Below, in pieces: positions 42,466 through 53,368 of a stretch of DNA of 64,000 nt. The position numbers were made by a program, and so were the translations under genes. The notes under the pieces are model-generated. The model searched no databases. It was not told the DNA's origin and saw nothing but the letters and a program-made list of their open reading frames with translations. Location: contig NZ_AP026802.1 of NCBI RefSeq assembly GCF_033095985.1, positions 1,054,001 through 1,118,000 on the forward strand, in the 5' to 3' direction. Source of the stretch: Xylocopilactobacillus apicola. Lineage in GTDB: Bacteria; Bacillota; Bacilli; Lactobacillales; Lactobacillaceae. Numbering within the stretch: position 1 is the first letter of the stretch; each line of letters opens with the position of its first letter.

Positions 42466-43935
42466 TTAAAGAATATATTCACTTAAATCGTGATCGGAAA
42501 CAATTCCGTCAAGTTTATTCTCAACGTACTGTTCGGTAATTTCAATCTTTCCCGTGTTCATACCAGGGGTTTCAAATAATATGTCTTCAAGTAATTTTTC
42601 AATTACTGTTGCCAAGCGTCGTGCGCCAATATTTTCATTTTTATCGTTAAGTTCAGCGGCAATTTGGGCAATTTTATCAATAGCTTCCGGCTTAAAATCA
42701 ATCTCAACCCCATCAGTTTTAATTAATTCCTTGTATTGCTTAATAATTGCGTCGTCTGGTTCAGTTAAAATTCGCCGAAAATCAGCTTCTGACAAATTGT
42801 TTAACTCAACTCTGATTGGAAATCTTCCTTGTAATTCTGCAATTAAATCACTTGGTTTACTTTGTTCAAAAGCACCTGATGCGATAAAGAGAATGTGATC
42901 GGTATCGACCATTCCGTATTTAGTTTTAACTTGCGATCCCTCAACAATTGGCAGGATATCTCTTTGAACCCCTTCCCGAGAAACTTCGCCAGTATTGTGA
43001 GAGTTTCCGTTTGCAATTTTATCAAACTCATCAATAAAAATTATTCCGGAATTTTCTGCCAATTTAATTGCTTCAAGATTTATATCACTTGAATCAATTA
43101 ATTTATCGGTTTCTTCATCAATTAATACTTCCCTTGCTTCTTTGACTTTCATTTTTCTTTCAACATAACGAGGAGGCACTAAACGTTCTAAAGTTTCTGA
43201 CATATCAACTCCCATCGACCCCATCGAATCTAATGTTGGGTTTCCTTGCGAAGTTTCTTTCACTTTGATAGTAACAATTTTGTCTTCTAATTCTCTGTCG
43301 TTTAACTTATCAGCAATATCTAACTGATCTGAAATTTTCTTTTTATTTTGCTTATCTTCTTCAGTTTTTTTCTGATCTTCAGTTAGTTCAGCAACTTTAA
43401 CATCATCTTTTTCTGAATTATTTGTTGGAAGACCGAAAATGTTTCCCAAGCTATTGATCGCACTCATCATCGATTGTTCAGGATTTGATTCATCGTCTTC
43501 TTTATTTTTTTTCGACGATAAAATTTTAATCAAACGTGCATTGGCTGCTTTGGTCGCTTGTTCTCGGACTGCTTTTCTTTTTTCTTTTTTGATCATATTA
43601 GCAGCAATATCAGCTAAATCACGAACCATTGATTCAACATCCCGACCAACGTATCCTACTTCGGTGAATTTAGTAGCTTCGACCTTAATAAAAGGAGCTC
43701 CTACAACTCGAGCTAAACGACGAGCAATTTCAGTTTTACCAACGCCAGTTGGTCCAATCATCATTAAATTTTTGGGAGTGATTGCCTCTTGCCACTTACG
43801 GTCTAGTAAAAGTCGTCGATGCCGATTAAAAATTGCAATTGCAACTGCTTTCTTCGCTTCTTGCTGACCAACAATGTATTTATCGAGCTCGCTAACTATT
43901 TCTTTTGGGGTTAAAGTCTTTGTGTTTTCATTCAT
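42466..43935 (-). CDS. hslU: HslU, ATPase of the HslVU protease
   Basis: A 489-residue AAA+ unfoldase. N-terminal IVGQQEAKKAVAIAI and Walker A GPTGVGKTEIARRLA are at 22-71; the intermediate (I) domain spans about 110-245; Walker B is GIIFIDEFDKIA; the C-terminus ends SEYIL, the tail that docks into HslV. ATG 43935 overlaps hslV by 8 bases. Confidence 0.97.
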   Translation of the reverse strand: MNENTKTLTPKEIVSELDKYIVGQQEAKKAVAIAIFNRHRRLLLDRKWQEAITPKNLMMIGPTGVGKTEIARRLARVVGAPFIKVEATKFTEVGYVGRDVESMVRDLADIAANMIKKEKRKAVREQATKAANARLIKILSSKKNKEDDESNPEQSMMSAINSLGNIFGLPTNNSEKDDVKVAELTEDQKKTEEDKQNKKKISDQLDIADKLNDRELEDKIVTIKVKETSQGNPTLDSMGSMGVDMSETLERLVPPRYVERKMKVKEAREVLIDEETDKLIDSSDINLEAIKLAENSGIIFIDEFDKIANGNSHNTGEVSREGVQRDILPIVEGSQVKTKYGMVDTDHILFIASGAFEQSKPSDLIAELQGRFPIRVELNNLSEADFRRILTEPDDAIIKQYKELIKTDGVEIDFKPEAIDKIAQIAAELNDKNENIGARRLATVIEKLLEDILFETPGMNTGKIEITEQYVENKLDGIVSDHDLSEYIL

Positions 43936-44461
43936 TTCTATCTAATACCTCAACTAATATATCTGAATTGGTAAAAATATCGATCTCTGAAGCTATCTTT
44001 ACACTTTTTTGAACAATTTCTTCCGGCGTTAAATCAGTATTTTCAAGTAATCCCATCGCTGCTGCTTGAGCAAAATTGCCACCAGATCCAATGGCAAGAA
44101 CATCAAATTCTGGCTGGATAATTTCACCGTTTCCTGAAACCAAGAGCAAGTCTTTCTTATCAGCTACGATTAGCATTGCTTCAAGTTTTTGAAGCATTTG
44201 ATCTTTTCGCCAATCTTGTGCCAATTCTACAGCCGATCGACGTAAATCACCATTGTATTTCTTTAATTTGCTTTCAAATCGATCTTGCAAAGTAACTGCA
44301 TCAGCTACTCCACCAGCAAAACCAGACAATACTCGATTATCAAAAATTCGATGAATCTTTTGAGCATTGCCTTTCATAATATATTTTTCACCAGCAGTAA
44401 CCTGCCCGTCACCGGCAATTGCCACTTGCTGACCATTTCTTACGGCACAAATTGTTGTCAT
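43928..44461 (-). CDS. hslV: HslV, peptidase of the HslVU protease
   Basis: A 177-residue N-terminal nucleophile hydrolase. After Met removal Thr is the first residue (MTTICAVRNG), so it has the classic Thr active site rather than the Ser of Bacillus ClpQ. GDGQVTAGEKYIMKG holds Lys33-region catalytic residues. It lies between xerC and hslU; B. subtilis has the same xerC-clpQ-clpY order. Confidence 0.96.
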   Translation of the reverse strand: MTTICAVRNGQQVAIAGDGQVTAGEKYIMKGNAQKIHRIFDNRVLSGFAGGVADAVTLQDRFESKLKKYNGDLRRSAVELAQDWRKDQMLQKLEAMLIVADKKDLLLVSGNGEIIQPEFDVLAIGSGGNFAQAAAMGLLENTDLTPEEIVQKSVKIASEIDIFTNSDILVEVLDRNE

Positions 44462-44470
44462 AAATTCTTC

Positions 44471-45361
44471 TCACTTTCTAGGAAAATCTTGATTATAAAT
44501 ATCTTGTAAATTTTTAACTGAAACATGGGTATAGATCTGCGTGGTGTTGATCGAGGAGTGTCCCAACAATTCCTGCACAATTCTTAAATCAGCCCCATTA
44601 TCTAGCAAATGAGTTGCAAGCGAATGTCTTAAGATATGGGGATGTAATCCAGGTTGTTCCAATTTTGTTAAAACGCTTTGAAAAATGTATTCCAAACCTC
44701 GTGTCGTTAGACGTTCTCCGTGAAAATTTAAAAGTAAGAGATCACTTTTTTTGTCACCTAAAATAGCGGGACGAGATCTGTATAAGTACAATTTTAAAAT
44801 CTTCTCAAAATGATTATTAAAAGGGACGTAACGCTCTTTTCCACCTTTCCCGTGAACTAAAATGGACTTCAAACTTAAATTTATTTCATTCAATTTAATT
44901 TGAACAGCTTCGGAAATTCTGATTCCGGTAGAATATAATAACTCAAAGATTAAACGGTTCCTAATTTGTAAATCGGTATCGGTAGGAATTTTATCAATTA
45001 ATTGATTTATTTCCTCCTGATAAAGAATTTTAGGAAGGCGGTGAGCTTTTCTCGCGCCCTTAACTTTCTTAATTGGAGTTACCTTAATCTTTTCTTGATG
45101 AACTAGAAATTGAAAAAAAGTTGATAAAGCAGATTTTTTTCGATTAATTGAGGCAACAGAGTAATGTTGATCAAGATAATTTAAATACTGAAAATAATCT
45201 TTTTTTTGAATCTGATCAAAGGTTTTATCAGAAAAAAAGGAAAAAAAATCATTTAGATCTCTCTGGTAAGCGTTAACTGTTTGGGGAGAATAATGTTTAA
45301 ATTCATTCAAAAATTTACTGAAATCTTCAACCGCTTGTTGATTTATTGTTAAACCTTCCAA
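44471..45361 (-). CDS. xerC: Tyrosine recombinase XerC
   Basis: A 296-residue site-specific recombinase for chromosome dimer resolution. The SAM-like core-binding domain is at about 8-95. Catalytic residues: Arg in [11 protein letters not shown], Lys in HGKGGKER, His-x-x-Arg in [13 protein letters not shown], His in [15 protein letters not shown], and the Tyr of that last motif. TTG 45361 is the annotated start; the site is 11 bases upstream, so an internal start a few codons in is possible. Confidence 0.94.
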   Translation of the reverse strand: MEGLTINQQAVEDFSKFLNEFKHYSPQTVNAYQRDLNDFFSFFSDKTFDQIQKKDYFQYLNYLDQHYSVASINRKKSALSTFFQFLVHQEKIKVTPIKKVKGARKAHRLPKILYQEEINQLIDKIPTDTDLQIRNRLIFELLYSTGIRISEAVQIKLNEINLSLKSILVHGKGGKERYVPFNNHFEKILKLYLYRSRPAILGDKKSDLLLLNFHGERLTTRGLEYIFQSVLTKLEQPGLHPHILRHSLATHLLDNGADLRIVQELLGHSSINTTQIYTHVSVKNLQDIYNQDFPRK

Positions 45362-46644
45362 TTTTTAACTAACTCCAAAGCACGCTGAGCCATAATTTCT
45401 CGTCGTTCTTTTTTATTTCTTATTCTTTGGGTGAGTGGAGTCATAATTCCAAAATTAGCGTTCATTGGTTGAAAGTATTTAGCATCAGCGTTTGCAACGT
45501 AATTTCCCATGGCTCCAATCATGGTGTGAGGATCAGCTATTAAACTCTCACCTTTTAATTGCTTAAATAATGAAAGCGCAGCAAACAAACCGCTCCCAGC
45601 GCTTTCAACATAACCCTCGACTCCTGTAATTTGGCCCGCAAAATAAAACTGCGGCTTGTCTTTTAATTGATAATTAGCGCTGAGTAATTTAGGGGAATTC
45701 AAAAATGTGTTCCGGTGCATTACTCCATAACGGATAAATTCAACGTCTTCAAGACCAGGAATTAACTGAAATACTCGTTTTTGTTCGCCCCATTTAAGTT
45801 GAGTTTGAAAACCAACCAAGTTATACATTGTTTTCGAAACGTTATCTTGGCGCAGCTGAACGACAGCGTATGGCATTTCTCCATTGGGCATTTCAAGTCC
45901 AACTGGTTTTAGCGGACCGAAAAGCAAAGTTTTTTCACCCCGTGAGGCCATTTCTTCTACAGGCATACACCCTTCAAAGTATTTACTGTCTTCAAAATCA
46001 TGTAATTCAGCCTTTTCCGCTGAAATTAGCGCTTCATAAAAAGTCATAAACTGATCTTTGTTCATTGGACAGTTTAGATAGGCGGCTTCCCCTTTATCGT
46101 AACGAGATTTTTCATATACAATCGAGCGATCGATTTTTTCACTACTAATAATTGGAGCTGCAGCATCATAAAAATAAAGTTCGTCTTGACCAGTGAGTTC
46201 TTTGATTTTGCTAGTTAAACTAGCAGAAGTTAAGGGACCAGTTGCGATAATTGTTGGGTTAGAACTAAATTTATCGACCTCTTCGTTAATAATTTCAACG
46301 TTTGGCATTTCCCGAATCTTCTGAGTGATTTCCTGTGAAAAAGAATCCCGATCAACTGCCAGAGCGCTGCCAGCTGGAACTTGATTAGCATCAGCTGACT
46401 TCATAATAATTGAATCTAATTCTCGCATTTCAGCTTTTAAGAGACCGACACCATTAGTTATTTCATTTGAACGCATTGAATTAGTACAAACCAGTTCAGC
46501 AAACTGATCTGTATGATGAGCTGGAGTCATTTTTTTGTCACGCATCTCAAACAAGCGAACGTTAATGCCACGTTTTGCTAATTGGTAAGTAGCTTCGCTA
46601 CCAGCGAGCCCTGCACCGATAATATCAACTGTTTGATTGTCCAT
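45349..46644 (-). CDS. trmFO: tRNA (uracil-54-C5)-methyltransferase, folate/FAD-dependent
   Basis: A 431-residue flavoprotein making ribothymidine-54 in tRNA using methylene-THF. The FAD motif is [19 protein letters not shown], then FEMR and the [11 protein letters not shown] motif with a conserved Cys; [12 protein letters not shown] and [13 protein letters not shown] are family marks. It shares the topA stop base region and links to the folate genes fhs, thyA and folA in the window. Confidence 0.96.
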   Translation of the reverse strand: MDNQTVDIIGAGLAGSEATYQLAKRGINVRLFEMRDKKMTPAHHTDQFAELVCTNSMRSNEITNGVGLLKAEMRELDSIIMKSADANQVPAGSALAVDRDSFSQEITQKIREMPNVEIINEEVDKFSSNPTIIATGPLTSASLTSKIKELTGQDELYFYDAAAPIISSEKIDRSIVYEKSRYDKGEAAYLNCPMNKDQFMTFYEALISAEKAELHDFEDSKYFEGCMPVEEMASRGEKTLLFGPLKPVGLEMPNGEMPYAVVQLRQDNVSKTMYNLVGFQTQLKWGEQKRVFQLIPGLEDVEFIRYGVMHRNTFLNSPKLLSANYQLKDKPQFYFAGQITGVEGYVESAGSGLFAALSLFKQLKGESLIADPHTMIGAMGNYVANADAKYFQPMNANFGIMTPLTQRIRNKKERREIMAQRALELVKNWKV

Positions 46645-48746
46645 TATTTTTGTAGCTCCTCTGCATAATCACCGTTCGGGCAAACCACCTGAAGGGTATT
46701 TTTGACTTTTTTCTCAACTAAATAGTGTTGGCAATTCGGACAATTTCTAGGAACTGGTTTATCCCACGACATAAATTCACAATTTGGATAGCGTGAACAA
46801 CCATAAAAAAGTCGATTACGTTTAGTGTGTTTTTCGATGACTTGACCTTCTTTACAGACTGGACAAACCATCCCAATTTCTTTGACTACAGCTTTTGTAT
46901 AACGACAATCTGGAAAACGACTACAAGCAATAAATTTCCCATAACGCCCCATTTTGTAAACTAATGGTGCCCCACACTCTGGACAATTTTCACCTGCAAG
47001 TTCAAGTTTAAATTCAACTTTTTCAATTTTTTGATCGGCATTATCAACTTCAGGTTCAAAATGTTGATAAAATTTATCAACCACCGAGACCCAGTCGCTA
47101 ATCCCCTTTTCAACGTTATCAAGATTTGTTTCAATGTTTGCCGTAAAATTTATATCGACAATTTCAGGGAAAAATTCCTCAATAATATTGTTAACAATTT
47201 TACCTAAATCAGTGGGTTCAAAACGTTTTGCAGTTAATTTTACATAGTATCGTTTTTGTAAAGTATCAATAATTGGCGAAAATGTTGAAGGACGTCCAAC
47301 ACCGTTCTCTTCCAATGCTTTAACTAAACTAGCTTCGGTGTATTTAGCGGGAGGCTGAGTGAAGTGTTGCGCGGGGGATAATTTACTGAGATCAACTTGA
47401 TCGCCTTCTTTTAAATCAGGCAATTTTCCTTCTGATTTAGTTTCATTGTCTTTATAAACTTTTGTAAATCCAGGAAAAATTAGTTTGGAACCCTTAACCT
47501 GAAATTGCACATCATTTTGTTCGACAGTAGTATTCATTGTGTCGTAAACTGCACTAGCCATTTGGCTGGCAACAAAACGATTCCAAATTAACGTGTATAA
47601 ACGTAATTGGTCGCGAGATAAGATGCTCTTAAGTGATTCAGGGGTCCTAGCGACTGAACTGGGACGGATTGCTTCATGGGCATCCTGAACCTTTTCTTTT
47701 TTACTATTCTTAGCAACACGTGATCCAACGTATTCTTTGCCATATTGATCTGTAATAAACTGATGAGCCTCACTTACTGCGACTGGAGATACTCGAACTG
47801 AGTCCGTCCTCATATACGTAATAAGACCGGCATGCCCTGTTTTACCACCTAAATTAACACCTTCATAAAGTTGTTGAGCCAACATCATTGTTTTTTTGGT
47901 GTGATAATTAAGTTTGCGATTTGCCGTTTGCTGCAATGTTGAAGTGGTGAAAGCTGGATAAGGATTTTTCTTTGTCTGTCTTTTCTTGACTTCACTTACG
48001 TCAAATTTTTTCTTTTTATCAATTTTAGTGATAACTTCTTTAACGTCTTTATCACTGCTTAATTTCTTCTTTTTTCCCCCAATTCCATAAAAATCACCGA
48101 TAAAAGTCTTGGCTCCTTTTTTGAAATTAGCTTCAATACTCCAGTATTCTTCGGGAATAAAATTATCAATTTCTTTTTGTCGATCAATAATTAATTTTAA
48201 AGCTACAGACTGAACTCTACCAGCTGACAATCCTTTTTTAACTTTATGCCAAAGAATTGGACTGATTGAATATCCAACTACTCGATCAAGGACTCGACGA
48301 GCTTGTTGAGCGTCGACGAGATTCATGTCAATGGCGCGTGGACTTTTAAATGCTTCTTTGACGGTATCCTTCGTTATTTCGTTAAAAACAACTCGATTTT
48401 TGTCAGTATCTTTTAGTCCAAGAATATGACTGACGTGCCAAGCAATTGCCTCGCCCTCTCGATCCGGATCAGAGGCCAAATAAACTTGCTTTGCTTTTGC
48501 TGCTTCTTTTTTAAGATCCTTAATTACCGGACCTTTACCACGAATTGAAATGTATTCTGGTTTGAAATTATGTTCAAGATCAACACCCATTTTGCTTTTT
48601 GGCAAATCACGAATGTGTCCTTTAGAGGCTACAACTCGATAGTTACGACCTAAATATCTTTCAATCGTTTGTGCTTTAGTGGGAGACTCTACAATCACTA
48701 AATTCTTTTTTGTTGTTCCTTTTTTTGTTTTTGTCGAATTTACCAT
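46644..48746 (-). CDS. topA: DNA topoisomerase I
   Basis: A 700-residue type IA topoisomerase relaxing negative supercoils. The TOPRIM domain ([27 protein letters not shown]) is followed by the active Tyr in LITYMRTDS. Three C-terminal zinc-ribbon units follow: two complete four-Cys units (CPECGAP...CSRFPDC and CPVCKEG...CSRYPNC) and a third with only CPNC plus one Cys. A Lys-rich N-terminal leader of about 14 residues precedes the core. The dprA-topA-trmFO-xerC-hslVU order is conserved. Confidence 0.97.
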   Translation of the reverse strand: MVNSTKTKKGTTKKNLVIVESPTKAQTIERYLGRNYRVVASKGHIRDLPKSKMGVDLEHNFKPEYISIRGKGPVIKDLKKEAAKAKQVYLASDPDREGEAIAWHVSHILGLKDTDKNRVVFNEITKDTVKEAFKSPRAIDMNLVDAQQARRVLDRVVGYSISPILWHKVKKGLSAGRVQSVALKLIIDRQKEIDNFIPEEYWSIEANFKKGAKTFIGDFYGIGGKKKKLSSDKDVKEVITKIDKKKKFDVSEVKKRQTKKNPYPAFTTSTLQQTANRKLNYHTKKTMMLAQQLYEGVNLGGKTGHAGLITYMRTDSVRVSPVAVSEAHQFITDQYGKEYVGSRVAKNSKKEKVQDAHEAIRPSSVARTPESLKSILSRDQLRLYTLIWNRFVASQMASAVYDTMNTTVEQNDVQFQVKGSKLIFPGFTKVYKDNETKSEGKLPDLKEGDQVDLSKLSPAQHFTQPPAKYTEASLVKALEENGVGRPSTFSPIIDTLQKRYYVKLTAKRFEPTDLGKIVNNIIEEFFPEIVDINFTANIETNLDNVEKGISDWVSVVDKFYQHFEPEVDNADQKIEKVEFKLELAGENCPECGAPLVYKMGRYGKFIACSRFPDCRYTKAVVKEIGMVCPVCKEGQVIEKHTKRNRLFYGCSRYPNCEFMSWDKPVPRNCPNCQHYLVEKKVKNTLQVVCPNGDYAEELQK

Positions 48747-48816
48747 TCAAAACATCCAATCTTTTAAAATTAATCTTAAGCATCAACATAAGGATACTAC
48801 GTCTGTCAATAACGGC

Positions 48817-49677
48817 TTACCAATAATACTGAATTTCACTGCTTACGTCTTCCGCCTGGAGAACGAGTTTTGCGCCCGCTTGAATTAATTTATTAGACCC
48901 TTCGTATAAAGGGTCACCACATTCTCCTGGTAAAGCAAAGACCTCGCGGTTATTTTGCAGCGCTAAATTTCCGGTAATTAAACTTCCCGAATGATTGCGT
49001 GCGCTTGCTACTAAAACGCCGTGTGAAATTCCAGCAATAACCCGATTTCTTTGGGGAAAATGAAATTTCTGGGCTCCTGAATCTGGCGGGTACTCAGAGA
49101 TCAGCAAGTGATTGCGTGCGATTTCTCTTTGCAGTTCTTGATTTTCTCTCGGGTAATATCGGTTGAGCCCAGTTCCGATCACGGCAATAGTTTTTCCCTG
49201 ATGGGCGATGGCCGATTTTAAAGCAATCGCATCAATTCCTTTTGCAAGCCCGCTAACAACGATAATTTTTTGGGGCATTAGCTCCGTACAAAAATTATTA
49301 AGAATTGGTGCTGCATTTTTGGGATAAACCCTTCCGCCAACGATACCTAAACAACATTCTTTCAACAATTCGAGCTGACCTTGATAGCTAAGAACAATGG
49401 GCGGCTCATAGCTTTCCATTAATCTTAAGGGATACTCATCATCTAAAATTGTCAAAAATTTAATTTTTTTTGCTTGGCTTTCTTCCAAGGCCTCTTCAAG
49501 CGAAAAATCTTCAAAAAGTGCGATATTTTTCCCATTTAGCTTAGAATATCTATACACCTCGTGGTTGCTCAATTCTTTTCGCTCTAAGAGTTCTCGCTTG
49601 TTTAATAAAGCCACAAAATTCTTATAAGTAAAACTTCTGCTTAAAAAGCCAGTCAACAAAACATCTCGTAATTTCAT
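48817..49677 (-). CDS. dprA: DNA processing protein DprA
   Basis: A 286-residue Rossmann-like protein that loads RecA on incoming single-stranded DNA during transformation. Motifs are VVSGLAKGIDAIA, IAVIGTGLNRYYPREN, FPQRNRVIAGIS and FALPGECGDPLYEGSN. ATG 49677 has GGAGG eight bases upstream; a longer frame from 49692 overlaps that site. Its presence alone does not prove competence; no com genes are in view. Confidence 0.94.
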   Translation of the reverse strand: MKLRDVLLTGFLSRSFTYKNFVALLNKRELLERKELSNHEVYRYSKLNGKNIALFEDFSLEEALEESQAKKIKFLTILDDEYPLRLMESYEPPIVLSYQGQLELLKECCLGIVGGRVYPKNAAPILNNFCTELMPQKIIVVSGLAKGIDAIALKSAIAHQGKTIAVIGTGLNRYYPRENQELQREIARNHLLISEYPPDSGAQKFHFPQRNRVIAGISHGVLVASARNHSGSLITGNLALQNNREVFALPGECGDPLYEGSNKLIQAGAKLVLQAEDVSSEIQYYW

Positions 49678-49701
49678 TTTTAAAACCTCCATGAATATAA
49701 A

Positions 49702-50466
49702 TTACGCGATAATTTGCCGAACAGGCGAAAAACTTTTTCGGTGAATTGGAGAAATTCCAAATTCTTTTAACGCTAAAAGGTGTTCACGCGTGCCGTAACC
49801 CTTATTCGATTTAAAGTTATACTCCGGATAAAATTCGTCATAACGATCCATTAACTCATCACGACAAACTTTTGCCAAAATGCTGGCAGCTCCAATGCTA
49901 GCGCTTTTTTCATCGCCTTTGATTAAGTCAGTCTGAGGAATTTCAGTCTCTATTTTTACTGCATCGACCAAGAGACTTTCAGGCGTCAGACTTAATTTTT
50001 GAACTGCAAATTTCATTGCCAAACGGCTAGCTTCTAAAATATTAATTTGATCAATGGTTGATGGAGAAATTAAAGCAACACTATAAGCAAGTGATTCCTC
50101 TTTAATAATTTTCGCTAGTCGAGTACGTGATTCGGGACGAAGTTTTTTTGAATCATCGACTCCTATAATTGGGACCTGCGGGTTAAGGATAACTGCTGCA
50201 CAAACTACGGGGCCAGCTAAACATCCGCGACCCACTTCATCAACTCCTGCAACTAACCGATCTAACTGCCAGCATTTTTGTTCATAATAACATTTTTGTT
50301 GGTATTCTTTAAGTTGATTTTCCAAAATCAATTGTTGTTTTTCGTATTGTTGTAAAAGTTTTTGAACGCCACTACGAGAATCTTCTTTTAGTTGTTGCAA
50401 AAAAAGAGGTGAAATTGTTGAATCTTTCAACCTCTCTTTTATCTGGCCAATTGTTAACTTATTCAT
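49702..50466 (-). CDS. rnhB: Ribonuclease HII
   Basis: A 254-residue RNase H2 that removes single ribonucleotides from DNA. The active site Asp-Glu is in AGVDEVGRGCLAGP (about 72-85), with further Asp in VDAVKI and SKVCRDELMD-like C-part. An N-terminal helical region of about 65 residues, typical of Firmicute RnhB, is present. It overlaps rbgA by 8 bases. Confidence 0.95.
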   Translation of the reverse strand: MNKLTIGQIKERLKDSTISPLFLQQLKEDSRSGVQKLLQQYEKQQLILENQLKEYQQKCYYEQKCWQLDRLVAGVDEVGRGCLAGPVVCAAVILNPQVPIIGVDDSKKLRPESRTRLAKIIKEESLAYSVALISPSTIDQINILEASRLAMKFAVQKLSLTPESLLVDAVKIETEIPQTDLIKGDEKSASIGAASILAKVCRDELMDRYDEFYPEYNFKSNKGYGTREHLLALKEFGISPIHRKSFSPVRQIIA

Positions 50467-51268
50467 TTGGCCACTCTAAGGAAATAGATCCATATTTCGA
50501 TTCCCAAAAATTTCTAATGATTTCCTGCGCCTTATTTGTCGAATCTTCAAATTTTGTCTGTTGTAAAAAATCAATCCAAGAATTACAACTGTTAAAGTAT
50601 TTTAGAGATTGTTCAGGATAATGTTCAGCCATTGTTGAAAGCAAAAAATCTGTCACCTTTTCGGGATCGTAGACATAATTAGCAATGGAATTTAACAAAG
50701 CAATTTTATATCCCGTTTCAGGTTCATCAAATTTTGGCCACAACATTCCCGGCGTGTCTAAAATTTTAAAGTGGTCATTTACTTTATACCACAACAAATT
50801 GCGAGTTAGCCCCGGTTTGTTTTGAGCAATTGCAACGTTTTTACGCACAAAACGATTGAGTAGCGTAGATTTACCAATATTTGGGATTCCTAATAGAGTA
50901 GCTCGAACCGGAATATTTTTAAGTCCCAGTTGGGCATATCTTTTTTTGCTTTTTAAAACAGTTTCTTCTGCAGCCTTAACTACCGAGCGTACTCCTGTTC
51001 CTTTTTTAGCGTTAATCTTAAAAATCTGTTTTCCCTGTTTTTCAAACTCGTTAATCCAAAGTTGAGTTGTCACGGGATCTGCCAAATCGCATTTATTTAA
51101 TAGATAAATTTTCGGCTTATCATTAAATACTTCATTTAAATATTGGTTGATCGAACTAATCGGGGCTCTTGCATCGATTAAGATTAAAGCAAGATCAATT
51201 TCTCTTTTCTTTTCGGTCAACAACCTTTTTGTTTTGGCCATGTGGCCAGGAAACCATTCACCTGTCAT
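50459..51268 (-). CDS. rbgA: Ribosome biogenesis GTPase RbgA (YlqF)
   Basis: A 269-residue circularly permuted GTPase needed for late 50S assembly. G motifs appear in the permuted order: NKCDLAD (G4), then GIPNIGKSTLLNR (G1), TRN (G2) and DTPGMLWPKF (G3). The opening WFPGHMAKTKR and a C-terminal ANTAR-like helical domain fit RbgA. It precedes rnhB, the Firmicute norm. Confidence 0.96.
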   Translation of the reverse strand: MTGEWFPGHMAKTKRLLTEKKREIDLALILIDARAPISSINQYLNEVFNDKPKIYLLNKCDLADPVTTQLWINEFEKQGKQIFKINAKKGTGVRSVVKAAEETVLKSKKRYAQLGLKNIPVRATLLGIPNIGKSTLLNRFVRKNVAIAQNKPGLTRNLLWYKVNDHFKILDTPGMLWPKFDEPETGYKIALLNSIANYVYDPEKVTDFLLSTMAEHYPEQSLKYFNSCNSWIDFLQQTKFEDSTNKAQEIIRNFWESKYGSISLEWPNE

Positions 51269-51889
51269 TTAAAAAAACCTAAACTTTACTAACGGAGAAA
51301 AGCGGAAGAATACAATTCCGTTAATCCGTTCTTTTTTTACGAAACCAAAATATCGACTATCTGAAGAATGAGCACGATTATCACCCATTACAAAGTAACT
51401 GTCCGGTGGGACTCTTTTAGTATGGTTAGTAGCTGAAAGATCTTCCATTTTAAAATCGAAAGTAAGATTTTTTTGTCCATCGATATCATTTAAGAAGGTC
51501 TCCTCGTATTTTTTTCCATTGATATATAAATTATTATTTTTAAAACTGATTTCATCTCCAGGCATTCCAACTACTCGCTTAATAAAGTGATCGCGAGAAT
51601 TAATTCCTGCGTATCCATCTGGTGGATTAAAAACAATAATATCAAAGCGTTTAACTTTTCCAAATTTGCGTAATATATTTTGATCTTTATCTGAGAAAGT
51701 CGGGCGCATTGAATCACCGTCAACAATCGAATTACGAAAAAAGAAGGTAAAAATCACTAATACTAAAACAATGTTAATTAGTGATACGAAAGCCAATTGA
51801 ATGTAATACAATAATCGTTCGGTTTTATTAGACTGCTTTTTTAAATATTTTCGTCTTGCACGACTTTTTACTGCTAAATATTGGGCCAA
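51269..51889 (-). CDS. lepB: Signal peptidase I
   Basis: A 206-residue membrane serine protease removing signal peptides. One membrane helix (about 30-52) precedes the Ser of DGDSMRPTF and the Lys of IKRVVGMPGDE; GDNRAHSSDSRYFG closes the active site. TTG 51889 is the annotated start with a weak AAAGA site. It would process the NlpC/P60 hydrolase. Confidence 0.95.
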   Translation of the reverse strand: MAQYLAVKSRARRKYLKKQSNKTERLLYYIQLAFVSLINIVLVLVIFTFFFRNSIVDGDSMRPTFSDKDQNILRKFGKVKRFDIIVFNPPDGYAGINSRDHFIKRVVGMPGDEISFKNNNLYINGKKYEETFLNDIDGQKNLTFDFKMEDLSATNHTKRVPPDSYFVMGDNRAHSSDSRYFGFVKKERINGIVFFRFSPLVKFRFF

Positions 51890-51907
51890 TTATCTTTACC
51901 AATCAAA

Positions 51908-53365
51908 TTAATTATTCAGAATTTCCACAGCTTTTTGCTGCATTGGATCTTGTTGTTTCGATAAATCTCTCAGCGCCCTAATCATTTCCTGAATAGTACT
52001 TTCATCAATCGTCCCATTCACGTTTATCTTTCGCTGATTTTGAAAATTCTTAGTTTCATTTTCAGTTGCTTCATCGAAAATTCCCTTTTCGTTACCTGGA
52101 TGCATTCCAAGGGCCGTAAGACCAACTTGAAAAACTTTGACGTTACTTGATACATCCCCTACTTTTAAAGGAGTTTTGATCTCATTGAAAACCATATTCA
52201 GGTATTTTGGATAATCAACTGAATAGTCTGGCTTAATACCTTTATGGTTAATCCAGGTACCATCAGGTGTAAGCCACTTAGCAACTGTCATTTTAAGTTC
52301 GGCATCGTCAGGTAAATCAACTACTCGTTGAACAGTCCCTTTACCGAAGGTCTTTTTTCCGACAACCTTAATTTTATTATTCTTTAAAGCTGCCGTGAAA
52401 ATTTCAGCAGCACTTGCGCTATCGCCGTCAGTTAAAACAACAGTGGGTTCGGTAATTTTAAAGCCTCCGTCTAATTTCTTGCTGGCCCGATAAACGGCTA
52501 GATCAGCTTTTTGACGTCCTTGCACTTGCATGATCGGTTGTCCGTCTTTTAAAAACATACTTGATAGTGATAAAGCTTGTTGTAATTCTCCACCCGGATT
52601 ACCGCGCATATCTACCACCAATTTCTTTGCGCCAGATTTACGTAAGTCTTTAATAGATTTTTTAAACTCGTCAGTTGTAGGACTTGAAAAGGTTGAAACA
52701 TCTAGGTACCCAATGTTTTTATCAAGCATTTTATGTTTAACTGTCTCAATTGGAATCGTATCGCGCTCCATTTTAAAATTGGCCTCATGATCACCTCGTT
52801 TGACGGTAATTTTAACAGAGGTCCCCTTTTTACCTCTAATTAATTTCGTTGCCTTAGCAGCGGGTTTTCCAACGATAGACTTTCCATCGACTTTAATAAT
52901 GACATCGTTAGCTTTAAGGCCAGATTTTTTGGCAGGCGTTCCATCTAAGACACTATCAATCACGATCATTTTATTTTTCTCAAGCACGGTTATTCCAATG
53001 CCAACAATACTTGAAGAGATTGTATCGGTAAGTGATTGAGCTTCTTTTTTATCTAAATAAGTAGTATAAGGATCATCAAGACTATCGAGCATCCCTTTAA
53101 TTGATCCATTATCCAATTTCTTTTCATCGACTGGCTGATAATATTTACTTTTGATTAACTCTTTGACAGAATCAACGTACTCACTTTTTTGTTTACTTGA
53201 ACTTTTAACCGCAGTATTTGATGCAGTTTTAGCCTGGGGACGCGGAATAAAAAAACCAATCAGTATCCCTAATACTAAAGCTATAATTCCGGTTTTAATA
53301 ATTTTATTTTTTGCTTGATTTTCTTGTTGCGAACTATTTTTATTCGAATCCAATTTTACTCTCAA
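51908..53365 (-). CDS. Carboxy-terminal processing protease (S41, CtpA)
   Basis: A 485-residue extracytoplasmic protease. An N-terminal membrane anchor (about 25-43) is followed by a PDZ domain (about 110-190), the S41 core with DGDSASAAEIFTAALK and the general-base Lys in KKTFGKGTVQ, and a C-terminal peptidoglycan-binding domain (about 400-470). The frame opens at TTG 53365; an internal TTG at 53353 has a better spaced GAGAG. It is between ypmS and lepB. Confidence 0.94.
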   Translation of the reverse strand: MRVKLDSNKNSSQQENQAKNKIIKTGIIALVLGILIGFFIPRPQAKTASNTAVKSSSKQKSEYVDSVKELIKSKYYQPVDEKKLDNGSIKGMLDSLDDPYTTYLDKKEAQSLTDTISSSIVGIGITVLEKNKMIVIDSVLDGTPAKKSGLKANDVIIKVDGKSIVGKPAAKATKLIRGKKGTSVKITVKRGDHEANFKMERDTIPIETVKHKMLDKNIGYLDVSTFSSPTTDEFKKSIKDLRKSGAKKLVVDMRGNPGGELQQALSLSSMFLKDGQPIMQVQGRQKADLAVYRASKKLDGGFKITEPTVVLTDGDSASAAEIFTAALKNNKIKVVGKKTFGKGTVQRVVDLPDDAELKMTVAKWLTPDGTWINHKGIKPDYSVDYPKYLNMVFNEIKTPLKVGDVSSNVKVFQVGLTALGMHPGNEKGIFDEATENETKNFQNQRKINVNGTIDESTIQEMIRALRDLSKQQDPMQQKAVEILNN

Positions 53366-53368
53366 TTC

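Noticed and set aside
43439-43867. 142-codon plus-strand frame
   Set aside because: It is antisense to the well-conserved hslU and has no gene signals.
44471-45361. Integrase of a mobile element
   Set aside because: Its place in topA-trmFO-xerC-hslVU marks it as the chromosomal XerC.
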